A stretch of DNA of 64,000 nt from Neocallimastix lanati (nom. inval.) (Eukaryota > Neocallimastigomycota > Neocallimastigomycetes > Neocallimastigales > Neocallimastigaceae). The DNA lies in contig JACVTC010000008.1 in NCBI GenBank assembly GCA_016946835.1, forward strand, positions 251,501 through 315,500. Direction: 5' to 3'. Shown in pieces: positions 10,801 through 22,343 of this stretch. Made by a program: the position numbers and the translations under genes. Each line of letters starts with the position of its first letter. Position 1 is the stretch's first letter. Below the pieces are notes generated by a model that saw only the letters and a list, made by a program, of their open reading frames with translations, ran no database searches and was not told where the DNA came from.

Positions 10801-11546
10801 TATTGATGATAAAACTTAAATCTGAGATAAAGTAAAAATTAAACTTTTTCAAAGACATAAATTAGACCCTTATTATATTGGTCCCTTCACAATAAAAGAA
10901 ATAATTTAGAATACAGTTAAACTACAAGAAGATAAAACAGGAATAATATTAAAAAGGAATATTCAAATTAAAAATTCTTCCTTATGGTGAATAATATTAA
11001 AATTTAAGTATAATTTAAAAATTAAAATGAAAATGATAATAAATTTCAAATTTCAATTTCAATTTTCATTTATTCACCATAATATTTATATTTGAAATAG
11101 CAAAATATTGTTCATATTTATGCTACTATAACACTTAATATACTAATAAAAATAATAATTATTTTTATTTTCAAAATCTCAAAATTGAAATTTCAAAATT
11201 TCAAAATTAATTATTAATAATAATATATATTATTATTCAATTATTATAATATCAAAAATAATATATAATTATTTTAAAAAAATTTTTATTAATGAAAATT
11301 TTCAAAAATTGAGTTAAAAATTTTATAAAATTTTTAAATAATACAATCTTCATTAATATATATTTCAATAATTATTCACCAAAATATAAAACTTCTTCTA
11401 ATTTTATATTTTTCTTTATTTGAACTATTATTATTTCAACTTATTATTGAATCTCTAGCTAATTTACAGATTCAACTGAGAATTGTTCTCATATAGAGAT
11501 AAATTTCAATTTCACTAGTAATCAGCTATTTCAGCGAGGGCATTTC
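10801..11546 (+). other. gypsy B integrase tail and 3' untranslated region
   Basis: The first about 190 bases match the integrase C-terminal end of gypsy D (KLDPYYIGPFTIKEI). The rest is AT-rich and non-coding. A purine-rich stretch, AGCGAGGG near 11533-11540, just before the 3' LTR is the likely polypurine tract. Confidence 0.6.
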
Positions 11547-12227
11547 TGATATAAAACAAATATGTGTAGCAACATATTTGTATATTTAATAATAATTATT
11601 AAATATTAAATTTATATCTTTTCTGTCAATAATAATATTTGAAATAATTTCTTATTCATATATTATTTAATATTCATATATATATTATTAATAATAATAT
11701 TAAATATATTAAATTAAATAGTTATTTTCTTCTAAATATATATAATACGAATATTATTATATATATTTATATAACTTAAATATTCTTATTTATTTTAAAG
11801 TTTATATTAAAAATACATAATACTTCTATATATTATAATATAATGAAATAGTTATTTTAATTATAATTAAATAAATATATAGTTGATATTATTTATTAAA
11901 TTCATATTTATTATATAATTATATTCTTATATATTTAACTTTATTATTCTTATTTTCAATTTAAGAATTATATAGTTATATTTATTATTTCTAATATATA
12001 TTTATTATATATTATTTTATACTTCGATATATTATATTTTAAATGTATATTTATTATTATTAATATTTGTAAATTATTATAAAGATTTCCTAATAACTAC
12101 TCTTCTTTATTGTAATTTGGAGAAGACCCTGAGTAATTGGGTTTATAAATTAAAATATATTAATAAAGGTTAATTAAATATAACCATACTATTAAAAATT
12201 AGTAGCACATAAAAGTCCCCCATATCA
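11547..12227 (+). repeat. gypsy B 3' LTR, 681 bp
   Basis: Starts TGATATAAAACAAATATG and ends CCCCCATATCA, so the ends are inverted TGATAT/ATATCA. It is flanked on the right by GTTA, matching the duplication at 7262-7265. The solo LTR at 37177-37739 belongs to the same family. Confidence 0.9.
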
Positions 12228-12331
12228 GTTAATAAGTCATCTGATAATGATGACTTTAAGGATCATTCTCATAAACATACTGATGATGATTGTTCAAAGT
12301 TGTGGGTTCAGAAATCACGAAGATAATACGT

Positions 12332-12765
12332 ATTATATATTTATTTAATATCTTTATTTATTTATTATAATTAATAATATTACATTTATATTATTTATAT
12401 TTCCGAAAGACAAGAAAAACACAAAACAAAAAAAATAATATAATTTAATTAGACTATAAAAACTATATACAAATAAAGTTGTAATTAATGAGGCTTAATG
12501 TGGCGTATTAGATATGTTATGCATAATGTTAATATGATAATATTAATACTTATGATTCGTGTTATATAACCTTTATTTTATTAAAGAATAAAAACATAAA
12601 ATTATTATATTACATGTTATTTTATAATATACATTTATATACATTATACATAAATATTTATTCTACGCCATTAACACAAATGCTAGCTCATATATTTATG
12701 TTATTACATTATATTTATTTATTAGATTTATATAATATTAAACTTATTTAACTTTATTTCTAACA
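12332..12765 (-). repeat. copia C 3' LTR
   Basis: On the minus strand it starts TGTTAGAAATAAAG at 12765, directly after a polypurine tract. The first ten bases are those of the LTRs of copia E (5' LTR) and J. The far end, placed at about 12332, rests only on where copia A spacer sequence stops. Confidence 0.65.
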
Positions 12766-12811
12766 TTCCCCGTAAGTTTAATATTCTTGTATCTTGTGAA
12801 GTAAAGAGTTT

Positions 12812-14100
12812 TTAAATTTTTTTTGTTAAGGTATCATTAAGATATTTTGTAAATCCGTCTGCGAGATTATATTGAGATTTTATATACTTGAGTTTTATTT
12901 TATTTTCCTTTATTAATTCCCTTACTTTATGGTACTTTAAATCAATATGTATTGATTTTGGGTTTATTGTTTCATTTTTATTGTTGTAAATAGCTGCTTT
13001 ATTATCTATATTTATCGTAATATAATTTAATTTTATACCTAATTCGTTTAAGAAATTTCTTAACCACATACATTTCATGGCGCATTCATAATACTCACTT
13101 TCTGCAGTAGATAAAGCAATGCAATGTTGTAATTTTGAATACCATGTAATTGGAGCTGAACCCATGAAAATTACAAAACCAGTAGTAGATCTTTTGGTTC
13201 TAGCATCACCTCCTAAGTCTGCATCTACATACGTTCTAATTTTAATATTTCTATTAAATTTAATACCGTAATATTTTGTTCCTTTTAAATACCTGAATAT
13301 TTTAATTACATTCATCCAGTCTTCAAAAGTGGGATTTTGTTTCTTTCTTGATGCTTTGCTAGTAGCGAACATTATATCCGGTCTGGTTCCCATAGCTAAA
13401 TACAGTAGACAGCCAATTGCTTGCATATAGGTTGTTTTGTCAAATTTTCTTTCTCTGAGTTTCTCATCTTCAGTATACATCATATTTGAGATTTCATTGT
13501 ATTTGTCGATTTTAAACCTTTTCAAAATATCGTTCAAATATGACAATTGATGTACAATATAACCATCTTCACACCTTATAAATTTAATTCCGATTATGAA
13601 ATCTACTGTACCTAAATCACTTAAATCAAATTTTCCTTTAATTTTAGATTTTACAATATCTATAGTTCTTTTTCTACTACTAATCAATATATCATCTACA
13701 TATATGGCTATAATACAAATAATTATATTATACCTATCTTTCAGAATATATACACATGGTTCACTTTTGAGTCTTTTGAAGCCTATTTCTGTGAGCACAG
13801 TATCTAATTTGTTGTTCCACATACGGCCAGACTGTTTTAAATCGTAAATAGCCTTATCTAGTTTCCAGAAACCCTTACCGTAGTCTACACATCCTTCGGG
13901 AATCTTCATGTAGAGTTCTTCTTCAAGGTCAGCATTTAAATATGCTGCCTTAATATCGATTTGATAAATTTCAAAACCGTCATAAATGGCAATTGAGATT
14001 ATTATTCTTAGGGAGTCTTGTGTGAGGGTAGGAGATAAGGTTTCTAAATAATGCCATATATTTGAGAAAAACCACGAGCGACTAACCTTGCTTTATATCT
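12812..14100 (-). pseudogene. copia C reverse transcriptase and RNase H region
   Basis: Reverse transcriptase text includes YQIDIKAAYLNADLEE, MKIPEGC, DLKQSGRMWNNKL and IAIYVDDILISS. The connection segment (YLLYLAMGTRPDI-like) and RNase H follow (YVDADLGGDARTKRSTTGF, LSTAESEYYECAMKCMWLRN, NLADGFTKYL). The stretch 12812-13909 is a long open segment of 365 codons, so this half is well preserved. Confidence 0.9.
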
Positions 14101-15240
14101 TGTGATTATACCTACATCATTTCTTTTAAGACTAAAAATACATATTGCTGATATAATGTGCTTTTCTTTGGGAACCTTTTTGACAAAAATGTATACATGT
14201 TTGTCTTTCATATTTTTTAATTCATCTGCAATATCTTCTAACCATTTTTGTTTATCTTCCCTATTTAGGATTTCTTCGTAAGTGACTGGAGCGTCTAAAA
14301 TTACATTACTTAGTGCAACCATATTGAAGTAATTAAATGCCTTTCTTTTCTTGCTATTTTCAACTATATCCTCATTTAATTCATCATCATATTTTTTTTT
14401 AGATGTACTATTAATTTCTTTCCTATTTTTATTGTTTAAACTATTTTGAGTACTTGAATTTGTATTACTTACTTGCTTGCTTACATTTTTCACTGCATTG
14501 TTAATTAAAATAGGGTCTTGATTATTCTTTTCATCTATTAAATTCACTAAGTCAAAGGGTTTCTTGGTTTCCTTCTTCACGTTTAAATTGGAATCCTTTT
14601 GCTGGTTTGTATTATTATTTTGTTTATTTGAATTGTATTGATTAGGATCCATTTTACCATTCTCATGGTTTGAGTTTTTAAAATTTAATTGACCAATTTT
14701 ATTATTAGTAATGGGGTTATTTAAATTTGAATTATTAAAATAGTTTAGATCAATATTGTTATTATTGGTTTGATTAGATTTATTATTAATATTATTTGGA
14801 TTTAAATTGTCAGAATCATTTTGATTAAAATCAGAATTGAGTTTATATTTATAATTATCGAAATTATTTGAATTGTTTAATTGACCATTTTGCAAATCGT
14901 GATTATTTTGATAATTGTAATGTTTTAAATTATTGTTATGAGTTGGTAAGAAGGCGTAATTAAAATTATTTGGGTAATTTAAATTATATTGATACTGATA
15001 CGGATAATTTTGTATAAAATTATTTGATGGATAATAATTCAAATGATTTAATATATTATTGTAATTGCTTAAAACTTCCTTATTGTTGTTTTCATCCATA
15101 TTTGAAGTATTTATACTATTGTTATTTAAATTATCCTTATTAATTGTACTTTCATTATTGTTCATATTATTGTTCATATTATTATCATTGAATTCCACAG
15201 ATACTTCATTACTACTTCCCCCTATTTCATAATAAGGAGT
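14101..15240 (-). pseudogene. copia C Asn-rich spacer and start of reverse transcriptase
   Basis: About 300 residues dominated by Asn, with scattered Tyr, Gln, Asp and Ser. Near 14140-14320 comes the conserved entry to reverse transcriptase (VTYEEILNREDKQKWLEDIA). This spacer is one of the few in the window without an insertion. Confidence 0.75.
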
Positions 15241-16230
15241 TAAATTTATAGTATCAGGAATGGAGGAAGGGGCAGAACAATTACCAGGGGTATCTTCAAA
15301 GAAAACAACCGAATGGGAAATAACAACCTTATTATTTGTTATATCATATATACGATAAGTAGTGGGGTTTGAGTCATAACCTATAAAGATTCCATTCAGA
15401 GAGGTATTATGTAATTTCTTCCTGAACTGTTTAGGAACGAGGAAAAATACCTGACAACCGAAGACTTTAAATCTGTTGTAATCAACTTTTTTATTATATA
15501 AAAGTTCAAAAGGAACTTTATTTTCTATTCCTCTATGAGGTATCCTACTGTGAATATAATTCGCAGTATTTATCGCATCTTCCCAGAAAATGTGACTTAA
15601 ATGCGCATCTTCTATCGTAGCTCTTGAATTTGGAATTAACGAAACGTGTAAACGTTCAATTCTACCGTTTTGCTGTGGTTCATAAGGAACAGAAAAATCA
15701 TGAGAAATACCGTTTTCAATACAGAAGTTAATAATCCTTCTATTGGTAAATTCAGTACCATTATCTGTACGTAAATATTTTATAGATTTATTAAATATAT
15801 TTTTAATATTTTTATACCAAGAGAGAAAGGCATCAAACACTTGGTCTTTAGACTTAATAAAGAGAACCCACCCAAACCTAGTATAATCATCAAGGATAGA
15901 GACAAAAAATTTATTGTCATAAAGAGAGGTATTATTAATAAAAACTGTATCCATGTGAACCAATTCGAAAGGCTCACTGACTCTACTATCAAGATTTGTG
16001 AGGAAAATTCTTTAGTTTTGTTTTGGAGCATATTTTACATTGACATTTAATATCAATTTTACTTAGGGTATTACGGAGAGGACCTAAACCTTAGTGAGCC
16101 AATCGCCTGTGCCAAAAATGAAGACTATCATTATCATTAGAAGACAGACTATTGCATATTATAAAGTTAGAATCAATGGCTTTCTTAGAAGTCCAGATAA
16201 CATAAGTTTTAGAATAATTTGAGGTAGTTG
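15241..16230 (-). pseudogene. copia C integrase region
   Basis: Integrase core text: FVSILDDYTRFGWVLFIKSK, YLRTDNGTEFTNRRI, FSVPYEPQQNGRIERLH, then FWEDAINTANYIHSRIPHRG and the C-terminal FKVFGCQVFF...GIFIGYDSNP. The D, D and E positions of the family core are visible. The upstream zinc motif region is near 16050-16230. Confidence 0.85.
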
Positions 16231-16241
16231 TGCATATTCGA

Positions 16242-17035
16242 TTATTCTTTTTGATCTGGTAAACCATCAACAGAAATTAAGTTTTTATTGAAAGCAGGTA
16301 TATATAGAACGTGCTTGAGATTGATAATATTATCATTTATATATCCTTTATATGTAACTATACCTTTTGATTTCACGTATTCCCCATTTGCAAAATAGAT
16401 TTTCTTATTATGTTTAAGCATGTTTGTCAAGATATCAGGATTACTAGTCATATGATATGTAGTTCCTGAATCTAAAGTCCATGAACATATCTCATCATCG
16501 ACGTGTTTTTGATCATTAATTGAACTATTATAAAAACTTAGAGGTTTTATTGGTAAAATGCTTGTTGGCACGTCATTAAATTGTGTTTCATAAGCGTCAT
16601 TATAGTCTTTAGAGAAGTATACTCTGTGCTTGTCTTCTTCTTCATTAACTTTAACCTCATTGTTTTGACATTTGATCTTGCCTCCCGCTTTGTTTTCTTC
16701 TTTTTTGATAAGTTTTATTATTTTTTTTATTATTATAATTTTTTCTTTTCTTGTAATCATTATTTGATTTTTTATTCCAACACTCTCTTTTAAAATGACC
16801 TTTCTTACCAAGTACCAACATTCTATGTCTTTTCTAGAGTTATTAAAATTGTTATTACCTTTTGTTCTTGTATGGTTGTAATTTACCTGTACTTCTGAGG
16901 AGTTCGACACTGGGCTTGTATCAGTTTTACTGTTCTTATTACCATATGTTTCATCTAGTTTACGTATTTCCTTTAATTTATTGTAAGATTGTATTAGATT
17001 TTCTATAGCCCTAAGACATTACTTATATATTGATC
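16242..17035 (-). pseudogene. copia C gag end and protease region
   Basis: From about 17030 downward the text reads as the end of gag (LIQSYNKLKEIRKLDETYGN), then a lysine-rich nucleocapsid-like part. The protease block follows near 16340-16490 (CSWTLDSGTTYHMTSNPDIL, IYFANGEYVKSKGIV). Upstream of 17035 the similarity to copia stops. Confidence 0.8.
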
Positions 17036-17039
17036 TTTT

Positions 17040-17721
17040 AAAAAAATAAAAACACAAAGAAAAAATATTTTGTTGAGGAAATCACTCATATTTATACTTT
17101 TTCCGGAAAAATAGTTTCATGAATGAAAAAGTATAAAAAGTTCATAGAATAAGGAATGCCCTTCGTGATACAATCTCTAAATTAATTTTTATATTTAATT
17201 TAAAAAATATTATTTTTTTATTAAAATAATTTAAAATAATAATTAAAAATTAAAATAAAATATTAGTTTTTTTATAAAGAATATATTAATGATTAATAAA
17301 ATGTATTAAAATAAAAGTATAAAAAGAAGAATAAATTTCTTTCTTTTTAATACTTGGAACAAATAATTTTAATTTTAACTTTAAATAAAAGAATATTTTA
17401 AAAATTAACTTTTTTTTTTTTTTGTTTCCAAATTCATTTTTGTGTGTTAATATTTATTTTTTTTTGTTTGAATATCTTAATGTTTCAACTCCAGCCCGTA
17501 TCACTTAGATTCGTTACACTATTGTTAGTACTTATTGATTCTATTTGTTTATTGTTATTAACTGAATTTCAATTCAATTTCAATTTCAATAATTCAGTTA
17601 TTTAAATTTCAATATTAATGAATAATAATATATAATAATTATTATTAAATTAACTTTATTAAAATATTTAGGAATTAGTCTAGGCCAACAAATTGACTAG
17701 ATATTATTAACATATTGAAAT
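17040..17721. repeat. repeat block, inverted relative to 36580-37960
   Basis: No coding content. Two sub-blocks have reversed copies elsewhere. The part near 17280-17505 (with AAGTATAAAAAGAAG and TGTTTCAACTCCAGCC) matches the reverse complement of about 36630-36850. The part near 17560-17721 (TTTCAATTTCAATAATTCAG through ATTATTAACATATTGAAAT) matches the reverse complement of about 37768-37950. The order of the two sub-blocks differs between the sites. It is probably untranslated or LTR sequence of an unrecognised element. Confidence 0.6.
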
Positions 17722-18560
17722 TGTTAGAAATACAGTTTAATATATGAATATTATTCTTGTTATTAAACAAAATAACATATATAAATTTTATGTATAAATA
17801 TTATAAATTATTAAGATATCAACTATTATATAAATTGTAATATGGCGCATGTATGACGTGATATGAAATGATAATAAAATAAGAAAATGTGTAAAAATAT
17901 CATAAAATAATTATAAAATATAAATGTAAATAATAATTACGTATTACATGAAATTAATGAATAAAAAATGTAAGAAATTAATGTAAAACAAATAGATAAA
18001 TAGTAAATAGGAAAAATATATTAATTAAAATTTAGGAATATTTTATAAAAGTTCATATAGAAAAATAGTAATTTTATAGCATTTATTAAGAATAGGAATT
18101 TTATTAGAGAATATTATTATAATACCTGATGTTTACTCCTTAATATAATTTATATATTTCATAGTAAAAATCATATGTTATAATAATATAAAATTTATAA
18201 TTAAGATAAAGTATAAATAGTACAAAAAAATGTTCAATTGCTCGAGGAGCTAAATAGTTCATAAACATATAATAAATAAATAAAAAGATCTTAAAAGAAA
18301 ACTATACTTAAAACCTCTCTTTAAGTGTTTAAAGTTAATTTCTTAATTGAACCTTATCAGACGTACATAAAACATTTATGTAATAACACATAAAATATAA
18401 TTGTGACATAATTAAAATTTATGTAGTAAAAATATATATAAAAAGAATATTAAAAATAATTATTAAAAAGTAGTTAACTATAATTATAAATAAATAAATA
18501 AAAATATTAATAAAATAATAAATAAAATTTGAAATTACGAAATTTGAAGTGTTAATTCTA
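17722..18560 (+). repeat. copia E 5' LTR, about 840 bp
   Basis: Starts TGTTAGAAATACAG and ends near GTTAATTCTA, just before the tRNA-complementary site. GAAAT precedes it. The flanking sequence has an uninterrupted reversed copy near 37768, which therefore looks like the paralogous unoccupied site. Confidence 0.75.
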
Positions 18561-18562
18561 AT

Positions 18563-18576
18563 AGATTAAGAGTCTC
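18563..18576 (+). other. copia E primer-binding site, tRNA-Lys(CUU) anticodon arm
   Basis: AGATTAAGAGTCTC follows the LTR end directly. Its reverse complement, GAGACTCTTAATCT, equals the anticodon stem-loop of eukaryotic tRNA-Lys(CUU) as I remember it (anticodon CTT underlies CTCTTAA). Copia of flies is known to prime from a tRNA cut in the anticodon arm, so the same mode is inferred here. The same 14 bases occur at copia H and copia I. Confidence 0.65.
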
Positions 18577-18668
18577 GATTTGAGCTTTAAAAATATTTTA
18601 CAGTATATTCAAAATAACAAAATTAGTATATTTAATTATTTTTTAAGAATTACAAGTTTTAATTATTT

Positions 18669-19780
18669 TTGAAATTTCAATTTAAAATGTCAAACTTCAA
18701 AATTGATAAGTTCATAACAAACAACTCAAATGACACATTCAAGAAGTTGGAAATTGATTGTGACTACTATGAAGTTTGGGCAATTAAGATGAAACTATTA
18801 TTTATCATAAATGGTTTCGAGGAATGCATTGAGAAAGATATGCTACCTAAAATTAAGAAAACTGATTCCGAGTACGAAGAAGGACTGATTAAGGTAATTG
18901 GAACCAGTGATAAATATTACAAGAAGAAAATAACAAAAGACATGATTAAAGAAGACTGTAAAGCAAAATGGCTTATTAGCAAGAATATATCTGATGAATT
19001 ACTTATGAAGGTTGGCTTCGAGGAAAAGTCTTCTTATGATATTTAGAATAATATTAAAATTAGTTTTAAGAAAAGTAACAATGCATTGAAGACCGAAATA
19101 AAAAATGAATTAGATGAAATGAAATACGATAGAAATGAAGATTTCAACTTATTCCTTTCAAATATGATAAATAAATTCAATAAATTAAAAGAATTAAATA
19201 CAGAAAAATCCTCAGATGAAAAATTTGATTATTTATGGTCTGCTTTACCTGATGATATTCAATCTAAATCAAATATAATGGAATATCAAGATGACTGGGA
19301 TAAGTGTTGCTCCCATATGATAAAGTCCTTACCAAGATTAAAGCAATTGAAAGATAAAGAAATCAAGAAACACAAGGTATGACACTGTACAGCTATAATA
19401 GAAATAATAACTTTAAAAAATATAATAGTTTCAACAGAACAAATAAACTTAATAATGTTATTTGTTATAAATGCAATAAAAGAGGACATATCGCAAAATA
19501 TTATCCTGATAAACAAATAACAAGAAAAAGCAAAAGTAAATATATAAATAAAAATGAATACCAATCTCCTAATCACAATAAAAGATACAACAAAAGAAGA
19601 AGATATCAAGCTAATAATGCAGAAGATAAGGGATATGATGATTCTTATTCAGAGGCATTTACAGCCGATTACAATAATAATGAGGAGAGTCAAAATAATT
19701 TAGCCATAGTGTTGAATAATAGCAAATGTAAACAAAGGGATCAAAAATTCAACAAAAACAAACATATAAATTTTTAGATA
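18669..19780 (+). pseudogene. copia E gag region
   Basis: The region opens MKFQFKMSNFKIDKFI and contains a UBN2/gag-like helical part (WAIKMKLLFIINGFEECI...KAKWLISKNISDELLMKVGFEE, then FNLFLSNMINKFNKLKELN). A CCHC zinc knuckle follows near 19456-19505 (CYKCNKRGHIAKYYPD), then a basic, Asn-rich tail. Family role: coat of the virus-like particle and RNA binding. Broken. Confidence 0.8.
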
Positions 19781-19791
19781 AGCAAGGTATA

Positions 19792-21180
19792 TTGCAACAC
19801 AGTTATCAATACTATACTGTTGACAATATACAAAATAACATAGATGAAGATTTCAATAACAATAGCGTACAATGTTGGACACTGGATTCTGGTGCATCGT
19901 ATCATATGACAAATAATGTAAATATACTTACTAACGTCAAAAGGATACATAGATTAATTTACTTTGCTACGGGGGAATACGTCATAGCGAAATCTATTGG
20001 ACAATACATTGGATAAGTTAACAATACAAAAATCAAACTTAATAATGTTTTATATATTCAGAATTCAAAAGAAATCTCATCTTAATTGATCAACTTATAA
20101 ATAAAAATTATAAAATAATTTTTTATAAATGTTATAATAAAAATTGTGTTACATTGTATAACAAAGTAAAGAATAAAATTTGTACAATACTTTTAAATGA
20201 TTCAAAAACATACAAATTATATACAATATTAAAAAATTTAAATTTTAATAAAAAATCTATTGTTTGCTATAATTTAGAAAATGCATCAAATAACAATCTT
20301 GAATTATGGCACAGAAGACTGGGTCATTTTAATATTGACCTTATTAAAGAGAAACTAAAGGATATACCCATTAAACAAAAGTGTCCTATTTGCTCAAGAG
20401 CAAAACTTAAAAATTTTCAATATCCTAGGTCTGAAAATAAAACTAAAGGCACTTTTGAATTAATTCACATGGATCTTGTGAGTTCATCAGAACCATCTAT
20501 ATATGGTAACAAATATTTTCTCTCCATTTTAGATGATCATTCTCGTTATGGATGGGTTATATTCCTAAAATCAAAGGCGGATACCTTTGATGCTTTCATT
20601 ATATGGTATAAAAAAATAAAAAATATATTTGATAAAACTATAAAATATATTAAAACGGATAATGGACTTGAATTCGCGAATTCGAAATTTAGAGAAATTT
20701 TAAATAACGAAGGTATTGTTCATCAACTTACAGTACCTTATAATCCACAACAAAACGGAAGGGTTGAAAGGCTTAATGGAACTTTTATTAGTAATGCTTG
20801 AAGATGCAAAATTAAGTCGTAGATTTTGGGAAGATGCTGTCTCCACAGCAAATTATATACATAATAATATACCTCACAAAGGAAACAACAATAAAGTCCC
20901 CTTTGAAGTATTATTTGATAAAAAGGTAAATTACAATAAATTTAAAGTTTTTGGTTGTAAATGTTTTTATTACGTTCCAAAACAATTTAGAAAGAAATTT
21001 TATAACTCTACCCTTCCAGGCATATTTATTGGATATGACAATTTAAATCCAACTGCATACAAAATATACGATTATAATAACAATAAAGTTATATTATCTC
21101 GTGCAGTGCAATTCTTTGAGGATATTCCTGGAAATGTTGGAAATCCTAATACTATTCCGGATAATGTAAATTTTACAATT
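19792..21180 (+). pseudogene. copia E protease and integrase region
   Basis: Protease block near 19870-20015 (CWTLDSGASYHMTNNVNIL, IYFATGEYVIAKS). GAG-pre-integrase near 20300-20410 (LELWHRRLGHFNIDLI, then CPIC). Integrase core: FELIHMDLVSSSEPS, FLSILDDHSRYGWVIF, YIKTDNGLEFANSKF, VPYNPQQNGRVERLNG. C-terminal part: FKVFGCKCFYYVPKQF and GIFIGYDNLNPTAYKI, to about 21170. It is close to the matching parts of copia C and J. Confidence 0.87.
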
Positions 21181-21528
21181 TTTTCTGAAGATAATAATAA
21201 TGATGATATTCAAGAGATTTTTAAAGATTTTAATTATAACAATCAAAGTGATTTAAATAATAATATAAATTTAAATAATATTTTAACCAAAATAATTTAA
21301 TTAAAAATTTTAATCAAGATAACCTTAATCATAATAATTTAAATAATAATTTAAATTTTATTAATAATAATTTAAATGGTCAATTAAATTTTAATATAAA
21401 AGAAAATAATATAAACGAGAAATTAAATTCACAAAACATAAATGCTCCATTAAATAATTTAAATCCTGACATTTATAATAATTATTTTCAAAATGAAAAT
21501 TATAATAATTTTTCTAATGAAAATAATG
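21181..21528 (+). pseudogene. copia E Asn-rich spacer, left part
   Basis: Asn/Leu/Ile-rich text made of AAT, AAC and TTA codons. It is interrupted at 21528/21529 by the Mutator-like transposon, and spacer-type sequence continues at 24641. Confidence 0.75.
21520..21528 (+). repeat. 9-bp target-site duplication, left copy
   Basis: AAAATAATG directly before the transposon's first G. The identical nine bases stand at 24632-24640 after its last C. Nine bases is the typical length for Mutator-like transposition. Confidence 0.93.
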
Positions 21529-21570
21529 GGGTGTGGGGCATTTCGCTAAATTGCATTTCGCCAAATTGAG
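21529..21570 (+). repeat. MULE left terminal inverted repeat
   Basis: GGGTGTGG, then two direct copies of GCATTTCGC(T/C)AAATT. It pairs as an inverted repeat with 24583-24631. Confidence 0.9.
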
Positions 21571-21575
21571 AATTA

Positions 21576-21607
<32 letters not shown>

Positions 21608-22343
21608 AATTAAATATTTTTAATATTGATGTATTTATATTTTTGAAGTAAATATTTATATATTAAAAATTTTTTTTCATATATAAATAGCTTTACAAAT
21701 ATCTGTTTAAATAAATAATAAATTGTTAAGTAATAAATAAAAAAAAAATAATAATAATAAAATAAACAATATAGTAATATAATTAAAAAAAAAATAATAA
21801 TATAAACACTATTGCTATAATTATAAAAGGATTGTCATTAATAATAATAATAATAATAATGACGATTAAATTATAAATAATATTATTATTATTTGCAAAT
21901 ATATATATAAATGAATTAATAAAAATAATATTTACCTACTTAAGAAAAATGTAAAAAGTTTTTCTCACAGTATTTTATAAATTAATAATAAATAATATAT
22001 AATAAATAATAAATAAATAATATAAACTGTAGCAATAATTACAGAAACATCAATAATAATATTTTTATAATAACGATGAAATTATAATAGTTATCAAATA
22101 TAAAAATAAATATAAAATTATAATATAAAAATTTTTATACTTTATATAATAAGAAATATAATAAACTTATAAATACTTTATATTTATCCAGTTACACTAA
22201 AAAAAGGAATTATTTAAAATATAGAAGAATTAAAAAATAATATTTGAATAATTAATCTTCATTTAAAGTATATATAATTAAAAATATATATTATTAAAAT
22301 TAATCATTAGAATATTTAATTAGAAATTTTTATTAAAAAAAAA
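21571..22343. other. MULE left untranslated region
   Basis: AT-rich with an AAATAAAT run near 21572-21607 and short AATAAT microsatellites near 21841-21860. No open frame. It presumably holds the transposase promoter. Confidence 0.5.

Larger units (their letters stand above)
7266..12227 (+). mobile_element. gypsy B: Ty3/gypsy fossil inside copia A
   Basis: The boundaries are clear. The 5' LTR starts TGATATAAAAC at 7266, the 3' LTR ends ATATCA at 12227, and GTTA lies directly outside both ends (7262-7265 and 12228-12231). The 5' LTR and gag are largely lost; only a zinc-knuckle region near 7550-7610 is readable. Protease, reverse transcriptase and RNase H follow, but most of integrase is gone and only its C-terminal tail (near 10800-10990) remains. 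Many breaks; old. A near-identical reversed pol copy lies at 39370-41219. Confidence 0.88.
4386..12331 (+). mobile_element. copia A: Ty1/copia retrotransposon fossil, interrupted by gypsy B
   Basis: A broken fossil without recognisable LTRs. It keeps a protease region, the GAG-pre-integrase zinc motif, integrase and the asparagine-rich spacer; gag, reverse transcriptase and RNase H are absent. Gypsy B (7266-12227) sits in the spacer between exact GTTA duplications, and spacer-type sequence resumes at 12232-12331 before giving way to copia C. By protein similarity it belongs with copia H and copia I/F. It is clearly old, with several breaks. Confidence 0.85.
12332..17035 (-). mobile_element. 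copia C: Ty1/copia retrotransposon fossil, minus strand
   Basis: Reading on the minus strand: the end of gag, protease, integrase, Asn-rich spacer, reverse transcriptase, RNase H, a polypurine tract (ACGGGGAA) and a 3' LTR. The 5' LTR and most of gag are missing. Coding capacity is well kept from integrase to RNase H, with only about three to four breaks, so it is younger than its neighbours A and J. By sequence it groups with copia E and J. The low boundary of the 3' LTR is approximate. Confidence 0.87.
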